A stretch of 64,000 bases of DNA from an uncultured Dysgonomonas sp. (GTDB lineage: Bacteria > Bacteroidota > Bacteroidia > Bacteroidales > Dysgonomonadaceae). Position 1 is the first letter of the stretch. Every line of letters begins with the position of its first letter. This document shows, in pieces, positions 1 to 9,303 of this stretch. The stretch lies in contig NZ_LT599032.1 in NCBI RefSeq assembly GCF_900079725.1, positions 2,440,253 to 2,504,252 of the forward strand, in the 5' to 3' direction. Made by a program: the position numbers and the translations under genes. Under the pieces are notes generated by a model. The model was not told the DNA's origin. It saw nothing but the letters and a program-made list of their open reading frames with translations, and searched no databases.

Positions 1-858
1 GAATTTAATAAACTTAAAAAAACATAGAAAATGAAACGGATTTTGATCATGGCATTATTCATCGGACTGTTGGTTCCGGCGGGGCTTAAGGCGCAAAAGG
101 TATATAGGGATGCAAGCGACCGGCTTATCCTTGACCTGACGGTCGCTGCCGGAATGCCTGCGGATGCGGTAACAAACACATCCAAAACATCGGTTTACGC
201 GTTATTTAATCCCAGCGCTTCTTCGACTTTGATACCAAATAATGACCATAACGGCACTATAAACGCGGATGTATTCCAGAAGTTGGAAGTAGCTCCGCAT
301 GACATGAACGATGCCGGAGTAATAGGTACGACAGGGCCATTTACGATGAACTGGATAACGGCATTCAACGGGTGTAAGAATTCTTCTTACAACGGCGGCG
401 GCTGGCGGTTACCGACACAGCGGGAACTGATGCTTATTTGGATTTTCTATCCTGCGTTTAAAAGCCTCTTTGTCTACGAAACGATGTTCACAGCTGATGG
501 CAACTATTTGAGTTCTACGCAGGGCAGCAGTGACAGTAGCAGCTGGTTCATATGGTACATCAACTTCTATGATGGGAGCGCACATCAAGTCGGTAATACG
601 GCTCAGGGGTACCGTGCACGTTGTGTCAGGGAATTACCATAACCCTATTTTGAATTTAATAAACTTAAAAAAAGGCATAGAAAATGAAATGGATTTTGAT
701 TATGGCATTATTTATCGGGCTGTTGGCTCCGGCGGGGCTTTACGCCCAGAAGGTATATAAGGAGGGCAGTAAGGCTATCCTCGATTTGACCGTAGCCGCC
801 GGTATGCCTGCAGATGCGGAAACAAACACGTCCAAAATATTGGTTTACGCCTTATTAT
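1..858 (+). repeat. Tandem duplication of a leader plus gene 5' end
   Basis: Bases 1-207 and 652-858 are near-identical direct copies. Each starts with the same A-rich leader (GAATTTAATAAACTTAAAAA), then a start codon and about 55 codons encoding a signal peptide and the start of the mature protein. After the VYAL codons the copies diverge completely. This is a local gene duplication in which the second copy lost its original 3' part. Confidence 0.85.
31..642 (+). CDS. Secreted Lcl-domain (DUF1566/FISUMP-like) protein
   Basis: 203 aa. An N-terminal signal peptide runs to about residue 22 (hydrophobic MALFIGLLVPAG, then AQK). The C-terminal half has the layout of Lcl/DUF1566 or Fibrobacter paralogous domains: GGGWRLPTQREL near residue 125, YLSSTQ near 160, a WFIWYINFYDG strand and a terminal YRARCVREL. 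Such proteins are cell-surface or secreted in Bacteroidales; the ligand is unknown. A truncated tandem copy follows at once. The start is the first ATG, preceded by an A-rich leader typical of the phylum. Confidence 0.75.
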   Translation: MKRILIMALFIGLLVPAGLKAQKVYRDASDRLILDLTVAAGMPADAVTNTSKTSVYALFNPSASSTLIPNNDHNGTINADVFQKLEVAPHDMNDAGVIGTTGPFTMNWITAFNGCKNSSYNGGGWRLPTQRELMLIWIFYPAFKSLFVYETMFTADGNYLSSTQGSSDSSSWFIWYINFYDGSAHQVGNTAQGYRARCVRELP

Positions 859-1025
859 TTCTTTTATTATTAGAAATAGAATGTGATATAAACTATTTTG
901 GAGATATAGTGGAAATTCTATCAAATGCTTTTGCTATTGCTGTTTTCGGGTATTTTTTAGAAGCTATTTATGATATGGGGCAGACTTTATTTACTTTAGT
1001 CGATTTCGACAATAAAAAAGAGTAG
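684..1025 (+). CDS. Chimeric copy of the secreted-protein gene with an unrelated tail
   Basis: 113 aa. Residues 1-54 match the start of the gene at 31-642 (signal peptide and ILDLTVAAGMPADA), including the upstream leader. From about position 858 the sequence changes to an unrelated hydrophobic/acidic tail (LLFLLLLEIECD, then a second hydrophobic stretch near residue 85). The Lcl domain is missing, so surface function is probably lost. It reads as a partial tandem duplicate joined to foreign DNA. Whether it is expressed cannot be told. Confidence 0.5.
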   Translation: MKWILIMALFIGLLAPAGLYAQKVYKEGSKAILDLTVAAGMPADAETNTSKILVYALLFLLLLEIECDINYFGDIVEILSNAFAIAVFGYFLEAIYDMGQTLFTLVDFDNKKE

Positions 1026-1140
1026 TATACACTAAAATTGTGCATCTTCCTCGCAAGGAGTAAGAAATGATGAGAACTGAAAAGATGAGAAAGATTTTTC
1101 ACTCTGTCCCCTACAACTGCCCCCTTGTGATAAAATAAAA

Positions 1141-1174
1141 AACTCAATCATCTGATACACAGGATAATCGAGTT
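1141..1174 (-). terminator. Terminator beside the outermost tRNA-Phe 3'-end remnant
   Basis: Inverted arms AACTCAATCATC (1141-1152) and GATAATCGAGTT (1163-1174) form a 12-bp stem with two G-U pairs. On the minus strand the stem is followed by a T-run. It lies just beyond the 13-bp tRNA remnant, as the other two terminators do at 14394 and 60920. It was probably the original transcription stop of the tRNA gene. Confidence 0.7.
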
Positions 1175-1179
1175 TTTTC

Positions 1180-1192
1180 GTGGTGCCACCAG
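1180..1192. other. Left attachment-site remnant of island A
   Basis: GTGGTGCCACCAG matches the 3' acceptor region of tRNA-Phe (copies at 14439 and 60958). The rest of the tRNA sequence is absent. The flanking 1193-1498 stretch has no gene; it contains a small inverted repeat TAACAG/CTGTTA right after the site and the promoter of the next gene. The unassigned stretch 1026-1140 shows nothing recognisable. Confidence 0.6.
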
Positions 1193-1473
1193 TAACAGAA
1201 CTATACTGTTAAGTGGCTTATTTTATGAAAGTTATATTTTACAAAAAGAATTGTATCTCCTATTGAGTCACCATGAACTTACTTCAATTTGCTATAGTTT
1301 TCTGATGGTCGGACTCTAAGTACGAAGATAAGCAATATTCAAAAGATACAAACCATTTTACTCAATAATATTTTAAAACTAACTAAACGATATTAATACT
1401 TTCGGAAAAGAAGCCAACAGAAACTAAAACCAATAAACGCTATCTGAAATTTTCGAGTATAAAAGAATATTAT

Positions 1474-1481
1474 TACATTTG
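1474..1481 (+). promoter_or_regulatory. Bacteroidetes -7 box TACATTTG
   Basis: TACATTTG fits the TAnnTTTG consensus and ends 17 nt before the start codon of the ATPase gene at 1499, giving a very short leader. Confidence 0.5.
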
Positions 1482-1498
1482 TGTAAATATTTTCAGCT

Positions 1499-2767
1499 AT
1501 GGAGGATAAATTTTCAGCGTTAGAGAAATTTAATTTTTGGAATGGTAATGTACCTGAACTAGGATTTGCCAGAAAGGATTATACAGACAGGATATTTGAT
1601 TATACTGGTAATAAGCTCGTGAAAGTACTGGTCGGCCAACGTCGTGCCGGAAAAAGCTACATTCTTCGCCAAATAGCAGACAGACTAATAAAGAGTGGAG
1701 TAGATTCCCGGAATATATTTTATATAAATAAAGAATTTATCGATTTTGATTTTATTAATGATTATAGAGAGTTGGAGTCTGTATTGAAATTATATAAGGA
1801 GAAGCTTCGTCCGGAAGAGAAGGTATGGCTATTCATTGATGAGATACAAAATATTGACGGTTGGGAACATTTTGTTAATTCTTATTCTCAGAATTTTACG
1901 GATGTTCACGAGATATTTATAAGTGGTTCCAATTCAAAAATGTTATCCGGAGAACTGGCTACACTTCTCTCAGGGCGCTATGTCAATTTTGAGATATTCC
2001 CGTTCAGTTACAATGAATACATAGGGATAACAAATAAAGAGCAGGTTAAGCAGAGCTATATAGAATATATGGAAAGCGGAGCATTACCCGAATTATTTGT
2101 TTTGCCCAATGATGAAACCAAACGTAATTATATCTCAGCCATAAAAGACACTGTCTTACTACGTGATATCATCCAACGCCATAGTATCAAAGATCCCAAA
2201 TTACTGGAAGATATTTTTATCTATTTGGTAAATAATGCATCGAACTTGGTTTCAATAACTAACATCGTTAATTACATGAAAAGTAGCGGACGTAAAACCA
2301 CCTATGATACAGTATCCAATTATATCGGCTATATCGAGGATACTTTTCTAGTACACCGTGCCGAGCGTTATGATATCCGGGGAAAAGAAACAATCTCAGG
2401 CAACAATAAGTATTATATAAATGACCTGTCCTTTAAAAACTACCTGTATCCCGGATTTGGCTACGGAATAGGCTATAAGTTAGAAAACCTTGTATACCTG
2501 GAACTCCGCCGTGCAGGATATGAGATATATGTGGGAGCTATGCGAGATAAAGAAATCGATTTTGTTGCAAAAAAATCCGATAGGGTTATATACTTGCAAA
2601 GCACCTATCTATTAGTCGATGAACAAACAATCCGCCGTGAATATTCACCTTTGGAAACCATACCTGATAATTATGAAAAGGTCGTTGTTTCGCTTGATGA
2701 CATATCCTTGCCTTCCAATAATGGGATACGACATATTCAGGCATGGAAACTCAGAGAATTTTTATAA
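1499..2767 (+). CDS. AAA+ ATPase with C-terminal DUF4143 domain
   Basis: 422 aa, normal length for the COG1373 family. The Walker A motif GQRRAGKS is near residue 46 and Walker B VWLFIDEIQ near 109, followed by a sensor-like ISGSNSKML. The C-terminal part has the DUF4143 layout, with a nuclease-fold-like segment KEIDFVAKKSDRVIYLQ near residue 350. The usual role is unknown; relatives are scattered, often mobile, and some are linked to toxin-antitoxin or defence functions. It stands alone, with its own promoter just upstream. Confidence 0.85.
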   Translation: MEDKFSALEKFNFWNGNVPELGFARKDYTDRIFDYTGNKLVKVLVGQRRAGKSYILRQIADRLIKSGVDSRNIFYINKEFIDFDFINDYRELESVLKLYKEKLRPEEKVWLFIDEIQNIDGWEHFVNSYSQNFTDVHEIFISGSNSKMLSGELATLLSGRYVNFEIFPFSYNEYIGITNKEQVKQSYIEYMESGALPELFVLPNDETKRNYISAIKDTVLLRDIIQRHSIKDPKLLEDIFIYLVNNASNLVSITNIVNYMKSSGRKTTYDTVSNYIGYIEDTFLVHRAERYDIRGKETISGNNKYYINDLSFKNYLYPGFGYGIGYKLENLVYLELRRAGYEIYVGAMRDKEIDFVAKKSDRVIYLQSTYLLVDEQTIRREYSPLETIPDNYEKVVVSLDDISLPSNNGIRHIQAWKLREFL

Positions 2768-2796
2768 TTTGGAGGTATTATATGTTAATTTAAGAA

Positions 2797-2873
2797 GCGT
2801 GAAGCCGTTCAATATCCATTTAGGTGGCCGGCAAAAGCCATTTAACGGGATATAACAACCTCACGCTAATTAT
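2797..2873 (+). repeat. Structured repeat element (left copy)
   Basis: 2797-2866 can fold as a nested hairpin: GCGTGA/TCACGC outside, CCGTT/AACGG in the middle, AGGTGGC/GCCATTT inside with loop CGGCAAAA. Its 3' part (2827-2873) recurs in inverted orientation at 12998-13044, identical in 46 of 47 bases. The remaining DNA between 2768 and 3039 shows no gene. Confidence 0.6.
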
Positions 2874-3039
2874 TAAAAAGATATTTCCGATAAAATATTT
2901 CTGAAATTCTGTATTTTTTGAAAATGAAATTATCTATATATAAAAAGAAAGTGTTAAAAAAGAATTCCATTTTTAGCATTTATTTGAATATTAATTTATA
3001 AATTCGGAGAATATAAAGTAACCTCTCAAAAAGAATACC

Positions 3040-3978
3040 ATGAAAAAGCTCTTGTTTGTTTTGCCTGTCTTTTTGATAACATCTTTTCTTAATGCCCAGA
3101 CAGGGGATAATCCATTCAGTAAATTCGGGTATGATGTATTAGTTGGAACTTCATCAAAAGGAGAGTTTGAAGAATTCCACGACAAAAAAGATATTGTAGA
3201 GATTGGCTCTATCTTATATGATACTAAAACTAAAAAGATAATAAAGCTTTTAGACAAAGATTCTACGACTATTGATATTTCAGCAGCAACTACTGCGATG
3301 TCAATAGACCCTATGTGCGAAAAATACTATTGGATTTCTCCATATGCTTATGTCGCTAATAATCCGATTAAATTTATTGATCCTGACGGACGGGTTATCA
3401 TAATTCATTATGGAGGGAAAACACCTTTTTATTTCAATGGTTCAAATGCAGCACAAGCTCCTAATAATGCCTTTGTTCAAAAAGCTATACAATCATATAA
3501 TTATAATATTGCTAATGGAGGTGGGGAAAGTATGAAAGCTTTGGCAACAAGCAAAGAAACTGGTGTGCATCTAAAACAATATTCAGAAAATAAACATATT
3601 GCAGGAACTGTTTTTTGGAATCCAGAACAAGCAAGTAAAACAGCCGAAGGATATACACGTTCGCCAGCGACGAATTTAGAACATGAAATGGATCATGGGA
3701 TTGGTTATGTGACAGATAAAGAGGCACACAAGAACAGAGCAGAAACCCCAGATAAACAATATGGGACAGCCGAAGAAAGAAGAGTAATTACAGGGGCAGA
3801 AGCAAAAACGGCTCAAGGAAATAAAGAATATCCGGCAGGATATACAAGAAAAGACCATGATTCACATGGGCATATTAAAGTAAACGACCCTACAAAAACA
3901 ACTCCTACTCAAACACAACAAACACAGCAACAAAATAACCCATCTCTGTTGGAGAGACTTAAAAAATTGTTTGAATGA
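3040..3978 (+). CDS. Secreted RHS-core protein with HExxH metallopeptidase domain
   Basis: 312 aa. A signal peptide is at residues 1-20. A short RHS-repeat-associated core follows near residues 88-115 (SIDPMCEKYYWISPYAYVAN, then NPIKFIDPDGR). The C-terminal domain contains LEHEMDHGIG near residue 210, a HExxH zinc site, and a downstream EERRVITGAE that could supply the third ligand, as in NleD-like (M91) effector peptidases. The tail is Q/T-rich. The architecture resembles the toxic C-terminal end of an RHS polymorphic toxin, but with its own signal peptide and no long RHS repeat. A lipoprotein gene overlaps its stop. Confidence 0.7.
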   Translation: MKKLLFVLPVFLITSFLNAQTGDNPFSKFGYDVLVGTSSKGEFEEFHDKKDIVEIGSILYDTKTKKIIKLLDKDSTTIDISAATTAMSIDPMCEKYYWISPYAYVANNPIKFIDPDGRVIIIHYGGKTPFYFNGSNAAQAPNNAFVQKAIQSYNYNIANGGGESMKALATSKETGVHLKQYSENKHIAGTVFWNPEQASKTAEGYTRSPATNLEHEMDHGIGYVTDKEAHKNRAETPDKQYGTAEERRVITGAEAKTAQGNKEYPAGYTRKDHDSHGHIKVNDPTKTTPTQTQQTQQQNNPSLLERLKKLFE

Positions 3979-4589
3979 GAAATTTAATTATAATACCTTT
4001 TACGTTATTGCTTATATCATGTACTTCTCAAAATAAGGATATGAACAATTCTGGTGAGCAAAAGGCAGATACTATATTTATTACTTACTTTCAACATAGT
4101 GTAGATTCTGATGTAGCCATTACTTGTGATAAGATAGCTTCAATTCAAAAAGACCATCTTGAAAATGACTACAATTCATATTTTGAATATGGAATGATAC
4201 CTTTAGTTATAGATACTTTTATTGTCAATTCTGAATATATAGAAAAGATAGATTCATTACTACAATTAAGAGAAAAAATAGAAACCTTCAATGATGATAA
4301 ACGTATGCTTGTATCAATAAAACGGCATAATGGGAAGAATGATGAACTGTGCATAGGTAATTTTTTAGCTCCTAAAGTTTATTATAATAATGAACCTTAT
4401 ATTATTGCCGATGAACTTATATTTATTTTAAGATACAAAAGCGGCTATTACAGATGGAATGACCCTAACTTATTTCAAGAACTAAATAATCATAAGGAAA
4501 TAAAGAAAGAACTTGAGGAACAATTGATCGTAGATGATGAATTTAGAAAAGAGAAGGAAAAAATTCTATTGAATCAAGCAATCGAATAA
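3975..4589 (+). CDS. Lipoprotein, candidate immunity partner
   Basis: 204 aa. The lipobox LLLISC places the lipidated Cys near residue 16, followed by a polar acidic protein without a domain I recognise. Its ATG overlaps the TGA of the RHS/metallopeptidase gene, so the two are translationally coupled. That arrangement, and a location in the envelope, is what an immunity protein against a periplasmic peptidase would need. This is inference only. Confidence 0.5.
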   Translation: MRNLIIIPFTLLLISCTSQNKDMNNSGEQKADTIFITYFQHSVDSDVAITCDKIASIQKDHLENDYNSYFEYGMIPLVIDTFIVNSEYIEKIDSLLQLREKIETFNDDKRMLVSIKRHNGKNDELCIGNFLAPKVYYNNEPYIIADELIFILRYKSGYYRWNDPNLFQELNNHKEIKKELEEQLIVDDEFRKEKEKILLNQAIE

Positions 4590-4594
4590 ATTTT

Positions 4595-5617
4595 ATGAAA
4601 TATTTACTCTTATTACTGATATGTTTGTGTACAATTATGACACAAGCACAAGAGGATATATTCCGAAGGCATTATAAAGATGCTTTTGGAGAAATAAATA
4701 AAATGTTGAATAATAAGGATACTGTAAATTTTTGCAAAGCCGTTTTCCTAACTGAAAATGCCTATTGTGATAATAAAATGAATATAACAGATTTTGATGA
4801 ATACATTGAAATTTGTAGTCTTATGTGTGATGAAATAGCTAAATCAGAAAATATTGTATATACAGAAAAAGATAAGGAAAGAGCAATGGCTCAATGTGCA
4901 GCTTTTGTATTTATGACGGATTCGGTAGTTATGGTAACTGATGAAGGTGTCAAAATTCGCCCTCCATTTTCTTATAACTCCGAAGATTTTGCAGGACAAA
5001 AGGAATGGTCTAATACCTTTGTATCAACATTGATGCAGACACAAAAAGGTAATTGTCATTCCCTGCCCTATCTTTATAAGATCATTATGAATGAATTAGG
5101 CTATGAATCACACTTAGCATTAGCACCCAATCATATTTATATTAAAGCGAACAACAAAAAAGTAGGCTGGTATAATATAGAACTTACCTGTGGCGATTTT
5201 CCCACCGATGCGTGGCTAATGGCTTCGGGCTATATACATACCAATGCTATCCGAAACGGAACCTATATGCGCGCCCTGTCTGAAAAAGAATCCGTAGCCA
5301 TGACATTAGTCGATTTAGCACAAGGCTATCAAGCAAAATTTGGTATTGAGGACGGAAGTTTTATGTTGATGTGTTGCAATACAGCATTAAAACATTTTCC
5401 TAATTATATTAATGCTTTATTACTAAAAGGAGAGATTCTAACCGAATTATACAGGAAATCTGAAGACCCCGAACTAATGAGCCAAATGACAGAACGATAT
5501 ACACACATACATGAATTAGGTTACAGGAAGATGCCTGATGAAATGTATATGAAATGGCTCGATACCCTCAAAGACAATACCGACAGCAGAATGAAATCCG
5601 TAATAGTAAAAAAATAA
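4595..5617 (+). CDS. Secreted transglutaminase-like protein
   Basis: 340 aa. A signal peptide ends at about residue 18 (IMTQAQ). A transglutaminase/papain-like core is visible: GNCHSLPYLY near residue 154 (putative catalytic Cys), APNHIYI near 178 (His), then WYNIELTCGDFPTDAW (acidic third residue). A TPR-like helical tail with LGYRKMPDEMYMKWLD ends the protein. It lies 5 bp after the lipoprotein gene, in the same operon. A diverged paralog follows. The substrate is unknown. Confidence 0.65.
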   Translation: MKYLLLLLICLCTIMTQAQEDIFRRHYKDAFGEINKMLNNKDTVNFCKAVFLTENAYCDNKMNITDFDEYIEICSLMCDEIAKSENIVYTEKDKERAMAQCAAFVFMTDSVVMVTDEGVKIRPPFSYNSEDFAGQKEWSNTFVSTLMQTQKGNCHSLPYLYKIIMNELGYESHLALAPNHIYIKANNKKVGWYNIELTCGDFPTDAWLMASGYIHTNAIRNGTYMRALSEKESVAMTLVDLAQGYQAKFGIEDGSFMLMCCNTALKHFPNYINALLLKGEILTELYRKSEDPELMSQMTERYTHIHELGYRKMPDEMYMKWLDTLKDNTDSRMKSVIVKK

Positions 5618-5622
5618 TTCTT

Positions 5623-6687
5623 ATGCGGATATTTCTTACAATATGGATATTATGCTTATGCTATACATATAATTGTATGGCGCAGGCTACTTTGCCAGTT
5701 ATAGACTCTTTTGGAAAAAATAAGCCTGTTGTGAATACTCCTGTTATACCGACAAGCCCGACTATCAGAAATAACGCAAATCCCCATGACCCGACAAGCC
5801 TAACCAATATACAACAAAGAAATGCAGCGTTAATAAAAGAAGTAAACGAATTAGAAGTCCAAAAAGAAATACAAAAGCAGAGTGATATTCTGATGCTGAC
5901 ACATAACGGCTTTTCCATGCAATCCGATAATGTCGGCACTTCAAATTATTATAATGCCTTTACCGAAATACAGAAGATGCTTACAGGAGAACAGTCCTTA
6001 AATCTGGGCAAAGCTATTTTCCTTGTCGAAAATGCTTATTATGATAATGCCTACATATACGAAGACTACCAAAATTCCATAAAGGATATTGCAGAACTAT
6101 GTAATGAGAAAATAGAAGAAGATAAGCTAGACAAGAATGATAACCTTGTTAAAAACATGATGATTTTTAGATTCATTTCCGATACCCTTATTATGAAAGA
6201 TAAGAGTACAGGAAAGAAACTATATCATTATCCTGTGAAATATAACTATGAAGATTATCATTCCCGAAACAGCTATGACAGTCATTTTGTAACAACCCTT
6301 ATGCATACAGGAAAAGGACAATGTTATTCCATGCCCTTATATTACCTTGTATTAGCGGAAGAAATGGGAGCAGAAGCCTATTGGTCTTTCTCTCCCCGAC
6401 ATACATTTGTGAAAATACAGGACAATGGGGGAAAATGGTATAATATAGAACTGACCTGTAAAGGAGTATTAAGCGATGCACATTATATGAATAACAGCTA
6501 TATAAAAGCCGAAGCATTACAAAACAAAATATACCTTGAGCCAATGGATAAAACAAATGTAGTGGCTCAAATGCTTATCGAACTGGCAAGGGGATATTAT
6601 CAAAAATACGGATTGGATGATTTCTATTTACAATGTGCTGATACAGCAATGAAATACCTTAATAATGATTTAGACGTGGAAAAATTT
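5623..6687 (+). pseudogene. Transglutaminase-like paralog, 5' part, cut by IS21 element
   Basis: I start at ATG 5623, where a signal peptide (FLTIWILCLCYTYNCMAQA) begins; the open frame reaches further upstream without a better start. The same Cys/His/acid core as its neighbour is present (GKGQCYSMPLYY, SPRHTFVKI, WYNIELTC). About 355 residues in, after NDLDVEKF, the frame enters the insertion sequence and stops at 6741. The matching 3' end lies at 9304-9588. It may still make a truncated protein with the intact catalytic core. Confidence 0.7.
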
Positions 6688-6866
6688 GCTAAAGTTGACC
6701 CCATCTCGCCAATCCAAATTGACCCCCATGTAACAATCTAAACTGACCCCCTGGCTGCAGTTTAAATTGACCCCGGTAAAGAAGAGTAAAACAGAAGCTT
6801 GTCAGTTTTGTTTTAAAGTGTTAAAATTTTTGTTACTTAAAAGCTGAGCAACAAAAATTTATCATC

Positions 6867-8408
6867 ATGTCTAACAAAACCATTAGTATGTTAAAACTAC
6901 GACAAGTAATCCGTCTTTATAATCAGGGCAAAGGCACCAAAGCCATTGCCGGAATGTTGTTTATCTCACGCAATACCATTAAGAAGTACCTGCACATATT
7001 CCTTAGTTCAGGTCTTAGTTACGAAGCCTTTTCAGGGATGAGCGATCTGGAGTTATCCCAGAAGTTTCTGGTTGCCGCCCATCCTGAGAAGAGCCAGCGT
7101 CAAGTAGATCTGGAGGCTCTGCTTCCGGGTATATGCAGGGAACTCAAGCGTAAGGGCGTTACTAAAGAGATGCTCTACAGGCAGTATATAGAGAAGTACC
7201 CTGAAGGTTACGGCATCTCCCGCTTTTGCGGTTTTATCCGGTTGTATTTAGCCCAGCATCGTCCTGTTATGCACATCGAACATAAAGCCGGCGACAAGAT
7301 GTATATCGACTTTACAGGTCAAAAGCTACATCTGGATAATGGAGACGGGACCAAGACAGAGACGGAAGTCTTTGTTGCTATTCTGGGATGTAGCCAACTC
7401 ACTTATGTGGAAGCAGTAGCCAGCCAGAAGAAAGAAGACCTGATACGGGCCTGTGAGAACGCTCTGATCTATTTTGAGGGCGCACCTTTGGTGGTTGTAC
7501 CCGATAACTTGAGAGCAGCCGTAACCAAGGGCAGTAAATACGAAGCGGTGTTGAACGAGTCCTTCGCCTGCTTTGCGGAGCATTACTCGATGACAGTCCT
7601 TCCGGCAAGGGCTTACAAACCACGGGACAAGTCCCTGGTGGAAGGTGCGGTAAAACTGGTATATAAAACAATCTTTACCAAGCTGGACAAGCGTATCTTC
7701 TATGACCTGTCTTCATTGAACGCTGCTATCCGGGTCGCCCTGGAGATACACAACAACACACCTATGTATAAACGGGAGTACAGCCGCAGACAACAGTTCG
7801 AAGAGATTGAGCGTGATGTGTTGCAGGACCTGAACCCGATCCGCTATGAGCTGAAAGAACAGGCTCAGCTTACTGTCTGGAAGAACGGATATATACGCTT
7901 AGGAGTGGATACCCATTATTACAGCGTCCCCTATAAATATATCGGAAAAACAGTCAAAGTCCTTTATACTTCGCAGTCAGTAGAGGTTTACTACCGGCAT
8001 GAACTCATTGCCCAACATGTGCGTAACAGACGTAAATACCAATATACGACCAACACGGAACATCTGGCCTCCCAACACCAGTTCCTGACCGAGTGGTCTG
8101 CCGAGAAGTTTATATCCCAGGCTATGGATATACATGAGGATGTGGCTGAGTATATAGCCAAAGTGCTGGAGGAAAAAACATACCCTGAGCAGGCCTACAA
8201 GTCTTGTTCAGGCATACTAAGTTTCTCCAGGCGGGTGGGTAACGAACGCCTGATAGATGCCTGCCGCTGTGCCCAAGCCTTCGGGCAATACGGATACAGG
8301 GTAATAGAAGAGATCCTGAACAAGCGTCTGGATAAGCTAAAACTGGAGGATGAAGCTGCACGCATACCCAATCATAAAAATATCAGGGGCAAAGACTATT
8401 ATCAGTAA
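6867..8408 (+). CDS. istA: IS21 transposase IstA
   Basis: 513 aa, full length. An N-terminal helix-turn-helix (TKAIAGMLFISRNTIKKYL, residues 20-40) precedes the DDE integrase core with MYIDFTGQKL near residue 145, LVVVPDN near 208 and a Glu in the SLVEGAVKLVYK region near 253. The C-terminal beta domain follows. It is the strand-transfer enzyme of the element and works with the downstream ATPase. Confidence 0.95.
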   Translation: MSNKTISMLKLRQVIRLYNQGKGTKAIAGMLFISRNTIKKYLHIFLSSGLSYEAFSGMSDLELSQKFLVAAHPEKSQRQVDLEALLPGICRELKRKGVTKEMLYRQYIEKYPEGYGISRFCGFIRLYLAQHRPVMHIEHKAGDKMYIDFTGQKLHLDNGDGTKTETEVFVAILGCSQLTYVEAVASQKKEDLIRACENALIYFEGAPLVVVPDNLRAAVTKGSKYEAVLNESFACFAEHYSMTVLPARAYKPRDKSLVEGAVKLVYKTIFTKLDKRIFYDLSSLNAAIRVALEIHNNTPMYKREYSRRQQFEEIERDVLQDLNPIRYELKEQAQLTVWKNGYIRLGVDTHYYSVPYKYIGKTVKVLYTSQSVEVYYRHELIAQHVRNRRKYQYTTNTEHLASQHQFLTEWSAEKFISQAMDIHEDVAEYIAKVLEEKTYPEQAYKSCSGILSFSRRVGNERLIDACRCAQAFGQYGYRVIEEILNKRLDKLKLEDEAARIPNHKNIRGKDYYQ

Positions 8409-8430
8409 ACATTTAAACCAAGAATAAATC

Positions 8431-9177
8431 ATGAACAATCAAACATTGGACAAGTTACGCCAGATGCGCTTATTTGGCATGTATGAAGCTTTTAAGACCA
8501 ACCTGGAAGGCTCCATTAAAGAGACATTAACACCTGATCAGTTTATCGCTATGCTGGTAAACAGTGAATGGGATGACCGTAAGAATAAGTCCATAGCCAG
8601 GCTTATTAAACTGGCCAACTTCCGTTACAAGGCATCATTGGAACAACTGGACTACTCTGTAGAAAGGGGGCTGGATAAGAATGAAGTACACAGGCTGGCT
8701 TCTTTAGACTTTATCAAGGAACACAAGGATCTGTTTATTACAGGTAGTACGGGGACAGGCAAGAGCTATCTGGCATCTGCATTAGGCTTTCATGCCTGTC
8801 AGATGGGATACAGGGTGCTATACGCTTCAACAGCTAAATTGATGGGCCAGCTTAAACTGGCTAAAGCCAAAGGTACCAACCTGACTGAACTCAAGAGGAT
8901 AGAAAGGACAGACCTGCTTATTTTGGATGATTTTGGATTGCAACCTTTTGACTCACAGGCAAGAGTTACATTGCTGGATATCATAGAAGACAGGCACGGG
9001 AAAAGGTCTACGCTGATTACATCCCAGATACCTGTCAAGGAATGGTATGACATTATAGGAGAGAAAACCATTGCGGATGCTGTATTGGACAGGATAGTAC
9101 ATCAATCACTGAGGGTTGAACTACATGGTGAATCACTCAGAAGAAAAAAATCTAATCAGGAATGTTTATATTTGTAA
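8431..9177 (+). CDS. istB: IS21 helper ATPase IstB
   Basis: 248 aa, full length. A DnaC-like AAA+ protein with Walker A GSTGTGKS near residue 107 and Walker B LLILDDFG near 168, followed by a sensor STLITSQ. It lies 22 bp after istA, in the canonical order, and assists target selection by the transposase. Confidence 0.95.
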   Translation: MNNQTLDKLRQMRLFGMYEAFKTNLEGSIKETLTPDQFIAMLVNSEWDDRKNKSIARLIKLANFRYKASLEQLDYSVERGLDKNEVHRLASLDFIKEHKDLFITGSTGTGKSYLASALGFHACQMGYRVLYASTAKLMGQLKLAKAKGTNLTELKRIERTDLLILDDFGLQPFDSQARVTLLDIIEDRHGKRSTLITSQIPVKEWYDIIGEKTIADAVLDRIVHQSLRVELHGESLRRKKSNQECLYL

Positions 9178-9303
9178 AAATTAATTAGTAAAAACCGACA
9201 AAAATGATGGCTTTTTACAAACAAAAAATGACTGCTTTTTTTACTCCTAAACAAAAACTTTCCAAGGGGTCAATTTAGATTGGCGGATGGGGGTCTATTT
9301 TAG

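Noticed and set aside
530-760. 76-aa frame between the duplicated genes
   Set aside because: It overlaps the real gene ends in another frame and has no protein-like pattern.
2426-2434. Seventh TGTCCTTTA promoter
   Set aside because: It lies inside the ATPase coding sequence in island A and has no TTG at the 25-nt spacing.
2619-2855. 78-aa frame over the ATPase 3' end
   Set aside because: Shadow of the ATPase gene running into the structured repeat.
2797-2873. Integron attC site
   Set aside because: ATTTAAC and GTTCAAT are in the wrong order for the RYYYAAC...GTTRRRY pattern, and no integron integrase is present.
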